Source of the DNA: Magnolia sinica
Lineage: Eukaryota > Streptophyta > Magnoliopsida > Magnoliales > Magnoliaceae
NCBI RefSeq assembly: GCF_029962835.1
Contig: NC_080590.1
Span: 70,085,501 to 70,149,500 of the forward strand
Reading direction: 5' to 3'
Length of the DNA stretch: 64,000 nt
Position numbers and translations under genes: made by a program. How positions within the stretch are numbered: the first letter of the stretch is position 1; each line of letters begins with the position of its first letter. The notes beneath the pieces were generated by a model that ran no database searches, was not told the origin of the DNA, and saw nothing but the letters and a program-made list of their open reading frames with translations. Below, one piece after another: positions 33,100 through 44,859 of the stretch.

Positions 33100-34952
33100 C
33101 AAGGCACTGCATCACATTGCTTCAAGTCAAGAACGAAGATCTACTTCAAGAAATGCAATGTCAAGTACATTGTCCACTTATGTAAGCTTCAAAGTTCAGA
33201 GTCTTTAAAGAGCTACATCAGAAGACAAGTTCTTGTTTAAGACTCAAGATAAAGTACAACTCAAGATGAAGTATAGCTCAAATTCAAGCTTTAGAAGATC
33301 TCAAATTCAAGTTACATCATGAGTCGAGATCTCAACCTTCATAATCTTCAAAGGTCAACCATCATCTGAAGAAATGAAGACTCAATGTCCATACTTCATA
33401 TTTAAGGTATGAATGACCTTAGATTGACCTTAGGGTAGGTCATTTTGTACACATAATTCAAATTGAAACATTTTATAAGTGTTTGGTCTGTTCTTAGACT
33501 AGTCCTGAACTTTGTTCGACCAGTCCTAGAACTAGCTCAACCAGTCTAAGAAATTCCGAGACCAGTCTTAAGTTTGTTGCATTTTTTTTAAATTTTTTAG
33601 TCCTCCATGACTAGTCCTAGACTCTGCTGGACCGGTCGTGTGAACAGTGCATGACTCATCCTTGACTAGGCCAGCAGCTAAGACTCAAACTCCAGTAATG
33701 AATTCTGGTTTCTCACGACCAGTCGTGGGCATGTCACGACCAATAGTGGAGGACTCACGATCGGTCGTGGATAGCCTTCGACCAGTCGTGCCATGGTTTT
33801 ATCCAATCACGCTCAAAATTTCAAAATGTTGTTGTACTACGACCAGTCGTAGTGTCCACAGGACCAGTCGTAGATGCGATTTCTTCAATTATAAATAGAG
33901 CACGATTTTTAGAGTTTGATATCTAATTCAAGTAAAATCATGGCATCACTCTGGGAGATAAGTTTGTGTTCTTTTTTAGCTACATTGTGCATATTTAATA
34001 TTCTCTTTTGTTAGCTTTTCATATTTGATTTTGTTTCTGCATTCCAATCTTATTTGAAAGAGGAATTGGGATATTCCACTTCTTGGAATCAAAATCAAAT
34101 AAAGCTAGCCCGACTTGATTTAATTCAAAATCAATTAGAACTTAAAACCATTTCAAAGTGAGTATTGGACATTGAACTTCTATATTCAAACTTCTACTCC
34201 AACTTGGTTCTTCCGGGGGGTAACAAAAGGAGAAATCCAGGTATTTTACATTTGTGTAAATTTCCTATATTTTGGTTTCTTTTGAGATTAAGCCAGAAAA
34301 ATCTCATTGTGTTGGTTATTTGAGGAGAGCCAAAAAACTCAGAGGTTGGGGTTTTTGAATTGTGTAAGTCCATTTGAAAGACACAAATGTGAGGGTTTTA
34401 GGTGAACCTGAGAAAAACCTATTTTTCATAATGAACGCTAATATCCCCTGTGTGAGGATATTAGGAGTGGAGTAGCAAGCTGTGTGGTTGTTGTTTAACA
34501 GTTGGTGTACACATAGGCGAACCACTATAATTCTTTGTGTCTTATGATTTGAATATTTGTTTAATTTCTTTATCCTTTATCATTCAAGTTTGTGGGATGT
34601 ATGTGTGGATGTGAATGTTGTAATATTTACATTTCAAGCATTGTGGGGAATGTTGTAATAGCTTAGAATTTCTTTCTTGCTATTTCCCTTATTTCCTTTA
34701 CAGTTTGAGATTTTATTTCTCTAATTGTTCTAGTAAGGTTGTCCTTGCCATAAACCCTTCGTTTTTATGGTGAAAGGTTGTCCTTAGAAAAACTAGTATT
34801 TGAGGTTGCTTTTCATTCTATATTGTGGATTTTTATCTTTCTTTTACTTGGCTATCTTATTGTTTTATTTTACTGTTAAAGTTTTAATTTGGCATAGTCC
34901 TATTCACCCCCCACCCCCCCTCTAGGACTCGTAGCTAGGCCTTTTCAGTCTC
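32943..34952 (+). mobile_element. Solo copia LTR with perfect target duplication GTCTC
   Basis: LTR body 32948-34947 (2,000 bp): TGTAAGTGCAAAGG... to ...GGCCTTTTCA. GTCTC flanks it on both sides (32943-32947, 34948-34952). A (TA)n run sits at 33033-33096, a cluster of ACGACCAGTCGTG-type words at 33480-33880, then TATA box TATAAATAG at 33890-33898. The CCTATTCACCCCCC box near 34899 is shared with the other copia LTRs. No internal region, hence a solo LTR. Confidence 0.93.
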
Positions 34953-35160
34953 AGCATGTGATTGCCTTGGCTTTTTAGGGCCACTGGCTTTTCACTGTTG
35001 CCCGCATAATATTTGATGAATCACCGATATGATAGGTCTTATGCATGGTTGGCCGTATAGGTACATTCCTTAGTTGTAAATGATAAATCGCCATCGCTGT
35101 TAACATAGGGCTTATGTGTGGTTGGCCGTGTAGGCGCACTACGCTGCCATATATGATAAA
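34953..35160. repeat. Resumption of the TGGTTGGCC-type repeat region after the solo LTR
   Basis: 35036-35070 and 35108-35150 repeat TTATGCATGGTTGGCCGTAT and AGGC(G/A)CACT(A/C)C(G/C)CT words seen before the LTR (32744, 32890). The solo LTR therefore inserted into a pre-existing repeat cluster. Confidence 0.6.
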
Positions 35161-35490
35161 TCGTCATCACTGATAATATTTTCGATAATATTTATGGTTA
35201 AAGTAATGTACCAGCTTGGCGATAATATCAATTTGGTAGTGATAATTGGTGATATTTTCAATTTGGCGATAATCGATGATTGTAATAATCATTGGCGATA
35301 ATAATTGGTGCTTGTCGATAGTAAGTATGTTTGACGATAATCGGCAATAATATCAATTTAGCAACAATAATCAAATAATCAATGCTTGGTGATAATCGAC
35401 AATTATATCAATGTCAAATAATCGGCGCTTGGCGATAATTGGCTATTTTCATGGCGATAATCGATGATATTTCGATAACTGACGGCGTTT
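35160..35490. repeat. Degenerate CGATAAT-type short repeat
   Basis: About fifteen loosely spaced copies of GGCGATAAT / CGATAATCG in 330 bp with drifting spacers; too irregular for one unit length. No coding potential. Confidence 0.6.
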
Positions 35491-35689
35491 TGACATTTTT
35501 TTATTGCCTTCATTATTGGAGATCCTTTTGATTGTCACTTCATCATCATCGTCATCATCAAAGATCTTTTCGATTGTGGCTTGAAGATTTTACCAGAGCT
35601 TTTGTATTCGATTCCCATATAAGGCCACTATTTCAAAATTCTAAAGGAACGCTGGCCAATGCTATCAAGGAGGGAAAAAATGAAGAATT

Positions 35690-36252
35690 ATCATAACAGA
35701 TAAAGAAATTATAGTGGAGAGAATAGAAATGATTTCATGGCTAAGAAAGTAAGGAAAGGACTTGAACAATTCAAAGACTGTGAAAAATACGCATTTATAG
35801 AAGACGATATACTTCCCATGATGAATAGACCATTAGCAGTAGAAAAAATCAAACTGCCATGGCCAAAATATCCAAGAGAAATGAGGAGAATAAGGGAAAA
35901 TGACTACTGTCATTATCATTGCTTTCTTGGGCACCTAACCGGGAATTGCTTCTTTCTAAAAAAATCTTCTACAAAAAAAATGATCGATAGTGGGGAAATC
36001 TTTATAAGGAAAACGTATGACATAAAAGAGATATTGGCTGTGCACAATCCTGATTGAACATGTCTCATGATCGTCAGAAGAAAAATTAGAATCCTGGTGT
36101 TGATACGATTCCTCATGTTCTTATACACGATTCACCAAGAAACACTACCCTTGAAGGATAAAAAGGTTTTAATCATGAAGATTGTCAGAGAAATCTTCCT
36201 GATTAAAAGGGGGAAGACAAGTACAGCTCCACAATTGCAAAAAGAACTCTGA
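35690..36252 (+). pseudogene. Gypsy gag fragment (zinc-knuckle region), plus strand
   Basis: The frame at 35737-36057 ends with DYCHYHCFLGHLTGNCFFLK then MIDSGEIFI. This is the C-x2-H-type knuckle plus 'LK..I..LI..G.I' tail of Athila/Tat-like gypsy gag. The minus-strand gag that follows has a homologous knuckle (YYHFHRFLSQPIEDCFTLK at about 37060-37120), so two fragments of one family meet in opposite orientation near 36260. Confidence 0.6.
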
Positions 36253-36259
36253 AGATCAC

Positions 36260-38880
36260 ATATGTCTCCTATACACTATCTCAAATAAAGAATTAACCTA
36301 CGAATAATCGAAAAGAGTATACTGACTTTCACACTGCTCCTTTCTAAGTTGCAAGCCTTTATGACTAAGTCCTGGAAAGTTTGTATATTTTGACCCATAA
36401 GGCCAAATGTGACCTCTGGTTTCATACATTTCACACATAGCTTGACCTGTTCTTCTTCTTCTACAAGCTGTGGGCATGATGCCCCCGGGATTCTCCGTTG
36501 ATTGATGAATTCTTTGACTGGTTCAATTTCTTACTGACAGATAGAGGCTAAGTCGTTTAGACTGATTTCTTTAGAGGGTGATTCAAGTAATTGTGAATGA
36601 CAACGAGGAGTCATGATGAAGTCTGCTACAAGAAACATTATAGGTGGAAATTCTCTTATTATGACGTTCTTCCCTTTATCTTTTTCAGATCCTTGATGAA
36701 TTCATGACATGTGTCTTCATTGAAATAATCGATCTTTGTTTTTTCCTTTCGACTTTCTTCATTGCATGGAGAATTTTCTCCTTGTAACATTCTTGATATT
36801 CTTACTTGCGGTATTGCAAGATCTTATCTTCGTAAAGGAACGGTTACCTTTCCTCTCTTATGTTCACTTTTTGACAAGGATTCTACTAACCTCAGCGATG
36901 GCTTAATATTGATCATGTCTCGACTATAATGAATTGGATATGGACAATCCACATCCCTTGCAGATACCATATTTATGGTCATTTTCCCATCTCTTTCTTT
37001 GCCCCTTTTTATCACTATCTCACCCTGTTTTATCTTTTTCTATAGTGTATTCTTTAGTGTAAAACAATCTTCTATAGGTTGACTCAAAAAGCGATGAAAA
37101 TGGTAATAATTCTTTTCTTTTGTTTTCATAGATTCTTCAGGACGCTTGGATGGAGACAATTCTATTGTTCCGGCATCCAGGAGTTGATTCATCATGGGAA
37201 CTACATCTTCCCTTTCGAATGCATACCCTTCGTGAGAATCAAACGGTCTGGATCTTTTATCATCATCTCTTCCTCTGTATCAGTTCGTTTCTTCTCTCCT
37301 TTCCATTCTCCGTCTATAGTGAGGGACGTCATTCTTCTTCTCTCGATCAACGACATTCACTATTAATATGTTCTGTCCTCTTCTGTCCATCTCATTCTGA
37401 AATGATGGAATTTTCTTTGTCATTAATTCGAGTGTTTGTGCTTTTGTGGTAAGATTGCAAAAGGTCCTTATATCTACAATCGTGAGACCAAATGCAATTC
37501 CCGTTTCCATTTAATTGAGGCACATCTTCACTTACTCCTTTTCTTCCGGCAGCTTCCTGCACGATGCTCCCAAAGTTTTCCATCGATCGATGAATTTTTC
37601 TACAAGCTCATTCTCTCTTTGTCGTTAGAAAGACAACTCAGTGATACTAACATCCTGATCAGACGAGAAGAAGTTGGCCATAAATGCATCCTGCATCTGT
37701 TCCCAAGTTCGTATAGATTCTAGAGCCATGCTTGAATACCATCAGAATGCCTTACCTGTCAGAGAAGAACCAAACAACCGTAAATAATACTGTGGTGTTT
37801 TGGAGAAATTACCCATAGTAGTGATAAAATTCATAAGATGTTCTTCTGGCGATCCATCCCCATTAAACTTTTAGAATTCTAGGTGCTTGAAGTTGGTGGG
37901 GAATGGTACATCTTCTAATTCATTGGGGTACAGAGTTCTGTACAGGAACCTTTCAGGATGTTCTTATTTTCTCTCAGTTCTGATGACTTCCATTATCACT
38001 TGCCGCATTTCATCTTGTGTGATCACTCTTACTACGGGAGTCGAACTGTGTGACCCTGCCCTTGGCGGTTGCGAGCCTTCGGGTTATTGTTCATGTCCAT
38101 TCATAGTGGCAATCATGGGAGGGGCCATGATTTTAGCCACATTGTGAGCGAGGGTTTTTAATGCCTCTCGGAGGCTTTGACATTCTTCAATTAGAGTTCT
38201 CTGTGCTCGTGCCATTTCAGCCATACGCTCAGCAGTAGTCGATAATGGATTCTGACTTGTTCCTGCCATACATACGGTAGCCTCTCCACTTCCCGACAAA
38301 GTTGTTGTTGGATTGGGACAAGAATTGGGACAAGAATATGTTGGCATAAGAGGATGTAACGAGGGAGGACTCTCATTAGATTCTTTAATACTTCCATAGG
38401 ATTCAGTTGATTTCGACATGGTTCATGGAGGTGTTGTTTGCGGAGATGTGGTGAATTTTACAAAGGATGATACATCTTCTGTAGGTGACTTATTTTTTCT
38501 TTCCTCATTCATCGAACATTTGCAATAGGATGGGATGGAAAGTCTTGCGATGTAAAAGAACAAGGAGACTTTCTAGGGTATAACATCGGTGGAGCGAGTG
38601 CTGGGTTTTGTCTTGTAGCATTTTGTGTTACTGGTCCCCTGATCATTTACGATGGGGCTGATTTAATAGCCGCGTAAGTTCGGGTTCTTGACCTTCTAGG
38701 GGATAAAATGATCCATTCATCGCCATTATCTTATGCTAGTGGTGATACGGATATTACTCTGGTAGTAGCTTGTGACATATCGCTTTTAGTCAGAGTTGTT
38801 TGGCTTTTTTGGCCCAGAGGCTGATTGTGAGCATATTCTACCACGAACCCGGTTGGCACGAAATAAAATATTATCTTACT
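36260..38880 (-). pseudogene. Gypsy gag (Athila/Tat-like), minus strand, many breaks
   Basis: Minus-strand start probably at 38419 (MSKSTESYGSIKESNESPPS) or upstream of it. Then a helix-rich part (AERMAEMARAQRTLIEECQS), FPTNFKHLEF, NGDGSPEEHLMNFITTMGNF, LFGSSLTGKAF, SIRTWEQMQDAFMANFF and ENELVEKFIDRWKTL, which follows the Retrotrans_gag pattern. Downstream are the knuckle YYHFHRFLSQPIEDCF and PIHYSRDMINIKPSL (36900). Stops and shifts occur throughout. No protease or RT is seen before 36260, where the opposite-strand fragment starts. Confidence 0.65.
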
Positions 38881-41429
38881 TGCAACGATTGCCATTGTAG
38901 TTTGAATGGATTATAATTCCTAGAGAAATAATGCAATATATTGTGAGTAAGAATTTGGACAAATTTACACTTTATTTTGGAGATGACGGGGAGGATGTTC
39001 CCATTGAGAGTCGTTATTTTGGCTTCAGTATGACGCCAAACAATGATGAAGTTCTCTAAGTAGTTTCTAGGTTAGTATCAAATAAGAAAATATCCCTAGC
39101 AGATTCGTCATTTTGTTTCGACAAGAAACGAATGTGTTTGATTTGGGGAATTATCTTATTCAATAATAACAAAGGAAGATAGAGAGAACAGTCATCACAA
39201 TATATTTTATTGATTCAGAATTCATTTATATCCTCATTTATCCCTTGATTCCAAAATATAGTATACATAACGAAAGTGCAAGAATCGAGTAAGTTCGAAT
39301 ATCAATTCCGGCAGCATTTCAGCTTATGATGTATTTGTCTCAATAAGAGAAGTTTGTGCAGATTTGAACATCCTCATCTTCTTTATATATTTTTTCAGAT
39401 AATGACTTTTCAAAGGAATGCTTGAATTCCAAGAAAGACCATGATGAATTCAGTAGCATGGAGGTTGTACAAAACCCTCTGCACGTAACTTGACATATAG
39501 TTGCACAGACCCACCAGTTACGCGGACCCGTGCAACTACTCCCTGTAGCGCGGTCCAACACAACTACTCTCTTCTTCTTCTCCTCCTTCTTCCAATACCT
39601 ATCAGAGGTATCGAAATTTTCCTTCAGAGGCTCTGATCTTTGTATCTATCTCTAAATAAAGGGGTATTTATAGGCCTTCACACATATTAGTCTCGATCTT
39701 TGTGTCGTGGACCCCACTATGCAACATTCAGTGCGCAACTGATTGTATTCACAAAACATGTTGCACGGACTCACGCAACTCATCTGTCTTCTGTCTCTGG
39801 TCTTCATCTTCTTAGTCTTTTCTTTTCCACCTTGATTCTTTTTCCATCATTACACACATTTTTATGCTCCAACAAGCCACAACTTGAGCAAAGATCGAAT
39901 GTAGAAAATTAACTTAAGTTTTTGATTAATTTCAGTAATATTCGCACGTCTTATAGACTGACCTCACGAGTCCAGGTTTAGTAATTCGAGGCACGATCTC
40001 GGCTTGATGTCCCATAATGGACGTCAAGCCCGCTAAGAAGAACATCTTTCTATAGTCTCAGGTTTAGTGACCCACCAACGAGCGGTCTAAAGCTTGTTTA
40101 GATAATCAAGGCATTTCTAAAATGAATTGGGGAGTGAGATTTCTTGTGTGCAATGATTAGAGTTTGGTTTAGCTAAGTTTATAGTTTGACCTATTCGTAA
40201 CTAGCGAAAATGACGATTCGATCATAATTACCCTAAACCATTGGTTCTTTGGCCAAAAGGATACTAGGTTAGTTTGGTTTGTTAATTAAGATCCAACCCC
40301 TAGTTGTCTCGGCTCTTGATAGGTCTTTATTTAATTGTGGTTGTCTTGATTAATTAGTGGTAGGTTTATTAGATTGGGCTCTGTGTGAACAAATCACATG
40401 GCTAAACTTAATGTATAAGTGATCATGAAGATTTGTTGGCTTCCTACAATTGATTAATTGAATTTGTGTGGTTCTTTACCGATACCACCCATGTACAGGC
40501 TCACCTCGAGCATTAAGGGTTAGTTAGTGACAATGTGAGCTAATTATAGCAAAACTTTTCAAGGATTTTTAGAAATCCAAAACAGTAAAAATCTGGGACC
40601 TCACAGACGACTTTCACACCATCATCTATTCTTTGACCCCAGGCACCAAGATAGGCAAATACGTTAATTAACCGTATATGAATGAGATTTGAGAATAACA
40701 CTCACATATTCAGCCACTTGCAAAATGTTGTTAAAAATAATCAGGCGATTATTGGAGGGCAGGGTTCATCCTCAAAAAATGGGTTGCACCTTGCCTTCTG
40801 TACGAAAGGACATTTAGATACAAAAGCAAAACAAAAAAAGGGAACACTTATAGTTGATCACAAGAAGCAACTACAAAGCACCTTTCAGAGAGAATTGATT
40901 GAATTTCACTAGAAATTGTCTAGCGCATGAGCATAGACTTGGATTACAGCTAAGGATTACAACTACTAGATAACCACTACTCCTAATGTAAAATTAAGCT
41001 ACTAGTTATGCTAAGGAAGTAAAAGGTAGATTATGCTAAAGAATAGAAAGAATAATTGATAAGACTGATTTGTTTGATTGGGTGGGCATGAAACCCTTTA
41101 CTTAGTTGAATTCCTTTGTTATTTATAGATTTCCTTGATACATCCGCATTTAGTTGATTACTACTATTGCTTCAACACCACTCCATCCTTCCAAAGCTCA
41201 GGTCATAGCATAGGGATGAGTTGTGAGGGGACACCCACTTTTGCTTTACACGGGGCTCACCATGTTTTCTACAACAATCTAAGCCTTTGGTGCCATTGTT
41301 ATACCATGGATGATGGGTCAGGACAAAACTCTGACCGATGTATAGCTTAGTGGAGCTCACTGGAAATCAAGAGAAGTAATCCCTCCAACAGGATGCGAGG
41401 TAAGTCAGTAAACCTTGTTAGGCCCTCCC
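38881..41429. other. Unassigned sequence, probably decayed LTR or leader of the gypsy gag
   Basis: Holds no recognisable protein. It lies upstream of the minus-strand gag, so a 5' leader and LTR are expected, but I could not identify a primer site or TG...CA boundaries. Short frames (40682-40912, 41135-41350) match nothing I know. Confidence 0.3.
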
Positions 41430-41825
41430 TAGTGTATATCTTATCCACGCATCATCAGTTCTATTAGACCATTTGAGGGCATGATCCCAAAATTGAAGCA
41501 TATCCAAAGCTTAAGATGACCATACCACTTGAAAAAGTAGGCACAAAGACGTCCACTGTTAAAATCATTTTGGGGCCCACAATTATGTTTATTTTTCATC
41601 TAACCTGTTCATTAGTCACATAAACATGGATGAAGGGAAAACACAGATATAGCTTGATCCAAAATTTCTGTGGTCGCCAAGAAGTTTTTAACTGTAGGTG
41701 TTCAATTCACACTATTTATTGTGGTGTGGTCCAACTGAGTTTTCGATATGCTTCAATTTTGGGATCATGTCATAAAATGAGCTGGTAAAATAGATGAATG
41801 ACTAGATAAGATGCATACATATGGT
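41430..41825. mobile_element. Hairpin MITE-like element
   Basis: A perfect 25-bp inverted repeat joins 41480-41504 and 41745-41769 (CATGATCCCAAAATTG and its complement). Homology extends outward to about 41430 and 41825 and inward to GACCATACCA / TGGTGTGGTC, so almost the whole element folds back. No coding. Related copies are at 42100-42260 (half) and 46405-46765. Confidence 0.75.
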
Positions 41826-42099
41826 GACCCCCATAAATTTTACTTATCCTACTGAGTTACTCAAAAGCTTTTTATGAAGCTGATTGTTAATCCAAGGGTA
41901 ACATCAAGCCGCGCATTCGATTGATGCGAATGCGATAGATAAAACATGGTAGCCCCACGAGCGAAAGAGGATTGGCTAGTGTACCACACACTACCAACCT
42001 AGTTAGTGTGAGTACGTGTGGTGCGAAGACGAGCGCTAATGCTCCTTAAGCTCTGAATTGTACAAATGGTTCAAAGGAGATCAAAGTTACATAGGCCCC

Positions 42100-42265
42100 A
42101 TAATGTACTTATCATATCTACACCATTCATCCATTCGATGAGATTATTTTAGATCTTCCTTCCAAAAATGAGTAATTTCTAAGGCTCAAGTGGACCACAT
42201 CACAAATAACAGTGCGACAATGATTCTCATGATCAAAACATTTGTATGGCCTAGGTCACAAGGTA
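42100..42265. mobile_element. Half of a hairpin MITE-like element
   Basis: ACCATTCATCCATTCGATGA..., AGTGGACCACATCACAAATA and AACAGTGCGACAATGATT match one arm of the elements at 41430 and 46405; the second arm is missing. Confidence 0.5.
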
Positions 42266-42289
42266 TCATTCTTTGCTCCTTTGGAGGTT

Positions 42290-43196
42290 TGCTGGTGACG
42301 CAGATCTATTGTTCTGTGCCACAATAGCTGATACTTTGGGGGTGGGCTCTCTGAGCTCTGTTTGAGTCACCTCCCCTGCCGAGTCTGCCGAAGATAGTGC
42401 GGATTTCTCCAATGGGTTCATTGTTGATAGATTGCTCATTCTTCAAGTCAATCTGTTCTTCTCTTTTAGTGACGTATTCCTGCAAGTGCCCATTGCAAAT
42501 GAGGGCTTCGATTTCTTCTTTTAGATCGAAGAAGTCACTCGTCGAATGGTCGTGGTTGTGATGGAAATGATAATATTTCCTCTTGTCTCACTTGTCGGTG
42601 TTAGATTTCATCTTGTTTGGCCTTCTAAGAATCCATTTCTCTCGAACTTTCATAAGGACTTGCTTGGGCATCGCATTGAGAGGGTTGTATGAGATGAATC
42701 TGCTCTTGGGTAGTCTGCCTGAACGTTGGCCTCTAGGCGGTTCGTTGACTTTCTTTCTATTATTGTTGTTGGTCGAGGTCTGTTCCTCCTTGGGTCGCTT
42801 CTCCTTGGTCGAACTTTCCTTGCGTCGAGCTGCCCTCTGTAGGCTGGCGACCTCCTTAGTGTTGGAGTATTTCCGGGATCTGTTGAGGAGGTTGACCATC
42901 GTCATAGGAGGACTTTTATTATGTGAAAAGAGAAACCTTCCTTCTCTTAGAACTCCCATCATGGTAGTCAGAGCTATTTCCTCCAAATGTGCTTGCACTT
43001 GTATCATTTCCAGGTTGAAACACCGATGTAGTCCTTAAGCAACTAACCTTCTTTCTGAACGATATGGAGGAGGTCCGGAAGTACGGGGTAATTTGAGGCA
43101 TATAGAACCTCGACAGGAGTTGCACATGCATGATGTCGGCAGTGAATGGAGGCTCAATTTCTTCTAATATTGCCTCCACCGAGGTCGGCTTCCCAG
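42290..43196 (-). pseudogene. Tat/Ogre-like gypsy gag, minus strand, split by an LTR at 43197
   Basis: Minus-strand text from 43196 downward: KPTSVEAILEEIEPPFTADI, FYMPQITPYF, then MTMVNLLNRSRKYSNTKEVA, SYNPLNAMPKQVLMKVREKW and a damaged knuckle HFHHNHDHSTSDFFDLKEEI followed by EALICNGHLQEYV. Family members read 'CRFHRDHGHNTEDCFDLKxxIE.LI..G.L', so the cysteines are lost. At 43196 the frame stops at an LTR end. A 28-bp piece that continues the same frame reappears at 55123-55150. Confidence 0.7.
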
Positions 43197-44859
43197 TGTC
43201 ACGTCCCAAGCTCAGAAACCGGGCTCACAAAATTCTTGATCGCCAAATACAGTGCCAACAGCCTCCGTAGTACCCCGTTCTCGTCTCCCAGTGCCCATAC
43301 GCCAAATTCCGATCCTGGGATCCTACAAGGAGGATTTTTTAACGTACATTTATCTCATAAGAAGCATAACCACAAGTTTACCCAATTCACAAAGGCAACA
43401 TCATCATCACATATCCACTAATATAAACAGTTGAATACAGTGCTGAAAGGGAAATACATATATCAAAAATCAAAGCTCCAGAAGACAGCTACACACTCCA
43501 AGCTCAACGCTGCTGCTACCTAACGCCACTTGCACGCATCTATCGTGCATAAGCTTATAAAAAGCTTAGAGGGTGGTGAAAGTGTGTGCTCAAGGTAAGT
43601 GCCAAGTTGCAATATCAAAGTAATATGAAAATATGCTGGTAAGTCCATAAATACCATCAAACTTATCCAGGCTATGCGATGCAAAAACATAATAAGCTAA
43701 TATCAAATACTGAGGAAGCAATGTAGATCAGCTATGCAAGACGAAGACATAGTAAGCTACATATTAGATACCGAGGATGCAATGCAATATGCAAGACGAG
43801 TCCATGAATACCGTCAGCCTCATCTAGGCCATATAAATGCAGAAACATAGCAACCAAAAATGTCATATGCAACGGATGTAATGTAATATGCAGTGCGAAT
43901 GAAATAACCAAGTTGGAGTGGGAAGTCGGGATGATAGTATGTAGTATCGCAGACTATGGGGTCCATCATAAAGGACTTCTATCTAAACCAGTCTCATACC
44001 TAAATTTGGATAGCCAGACTTAATATAGTAGACTGCTGATCTTAGGTTGGTCGAGCACCCCAACTGAAATCCTGGCCATTACGAAGGTACACAATAATTA
44101 GTTGCGCACCACCGGCCCGAGTGGATAGTGAATGAATGAATAAAATGCTGAGTATGCAACTCCTGCTCAATAAGTCCATACATCAATACCGTACTTCTCT
44201 GGGATCATCAACGAGGTCTATTACACTCTACGCCACTTGCCGCCCCATCAAGCGTACAACTAGGTAAGTCGATGAGACCTACCATCCACCTGTCAATATC
44301 GACCCGGCTCGTCGATAACAGACTCATTCCTCATGCTGGTCAAACTCAACCTAACATTGCCTACTCTCTCAGGAGGGTAAGGCCACACCCACTCCTAAAC
44401 GACCACGACACGCTGGAAAGCGGAACCTCTTGGTATTCGGCACTCGACGCTCATGTTTTCTACTTGGTCTAGATGTTGGAGCATCCCCTGGCCATGAGAG
44501 TTTAGGGACTTTCAACAACGGACATCCAAAGTGCCCATATACTCAAACCAAACATTTTTTGGTGTCCCATCTAGCCATCCGCAATATGCCTGTGGAGGTC
44601 GCAGCCTTGATGTAGGTAGGGCGCCAAATGATCATGTCACAAAATGCGAGATGCATGAGCCATACCATCTAGTCATGCATCAAACCTGTGCATACCGCGC
44701 GCTTATGTGGGGCAACTCCGTCTCTGAGGGAGTCTCATAAACAACTAGCCCAACAGCACATGTTATGCTCAATCACTCCTCATAACAAGCATGAGAATGA
44801 TGCATATGGGCATGTATCATGAAGTATACTAAGCATGATTATAGTCACATACATCATGG

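Noticed and set aside
38855..38880. Possible primer-binding site (minus strand GTGCCAACCGGGTTCG) for the gypsy gag at 38419
   Set aside because: It does not fit a tRNA 3' end I can name, and no LTR end (CA) stands next to it.
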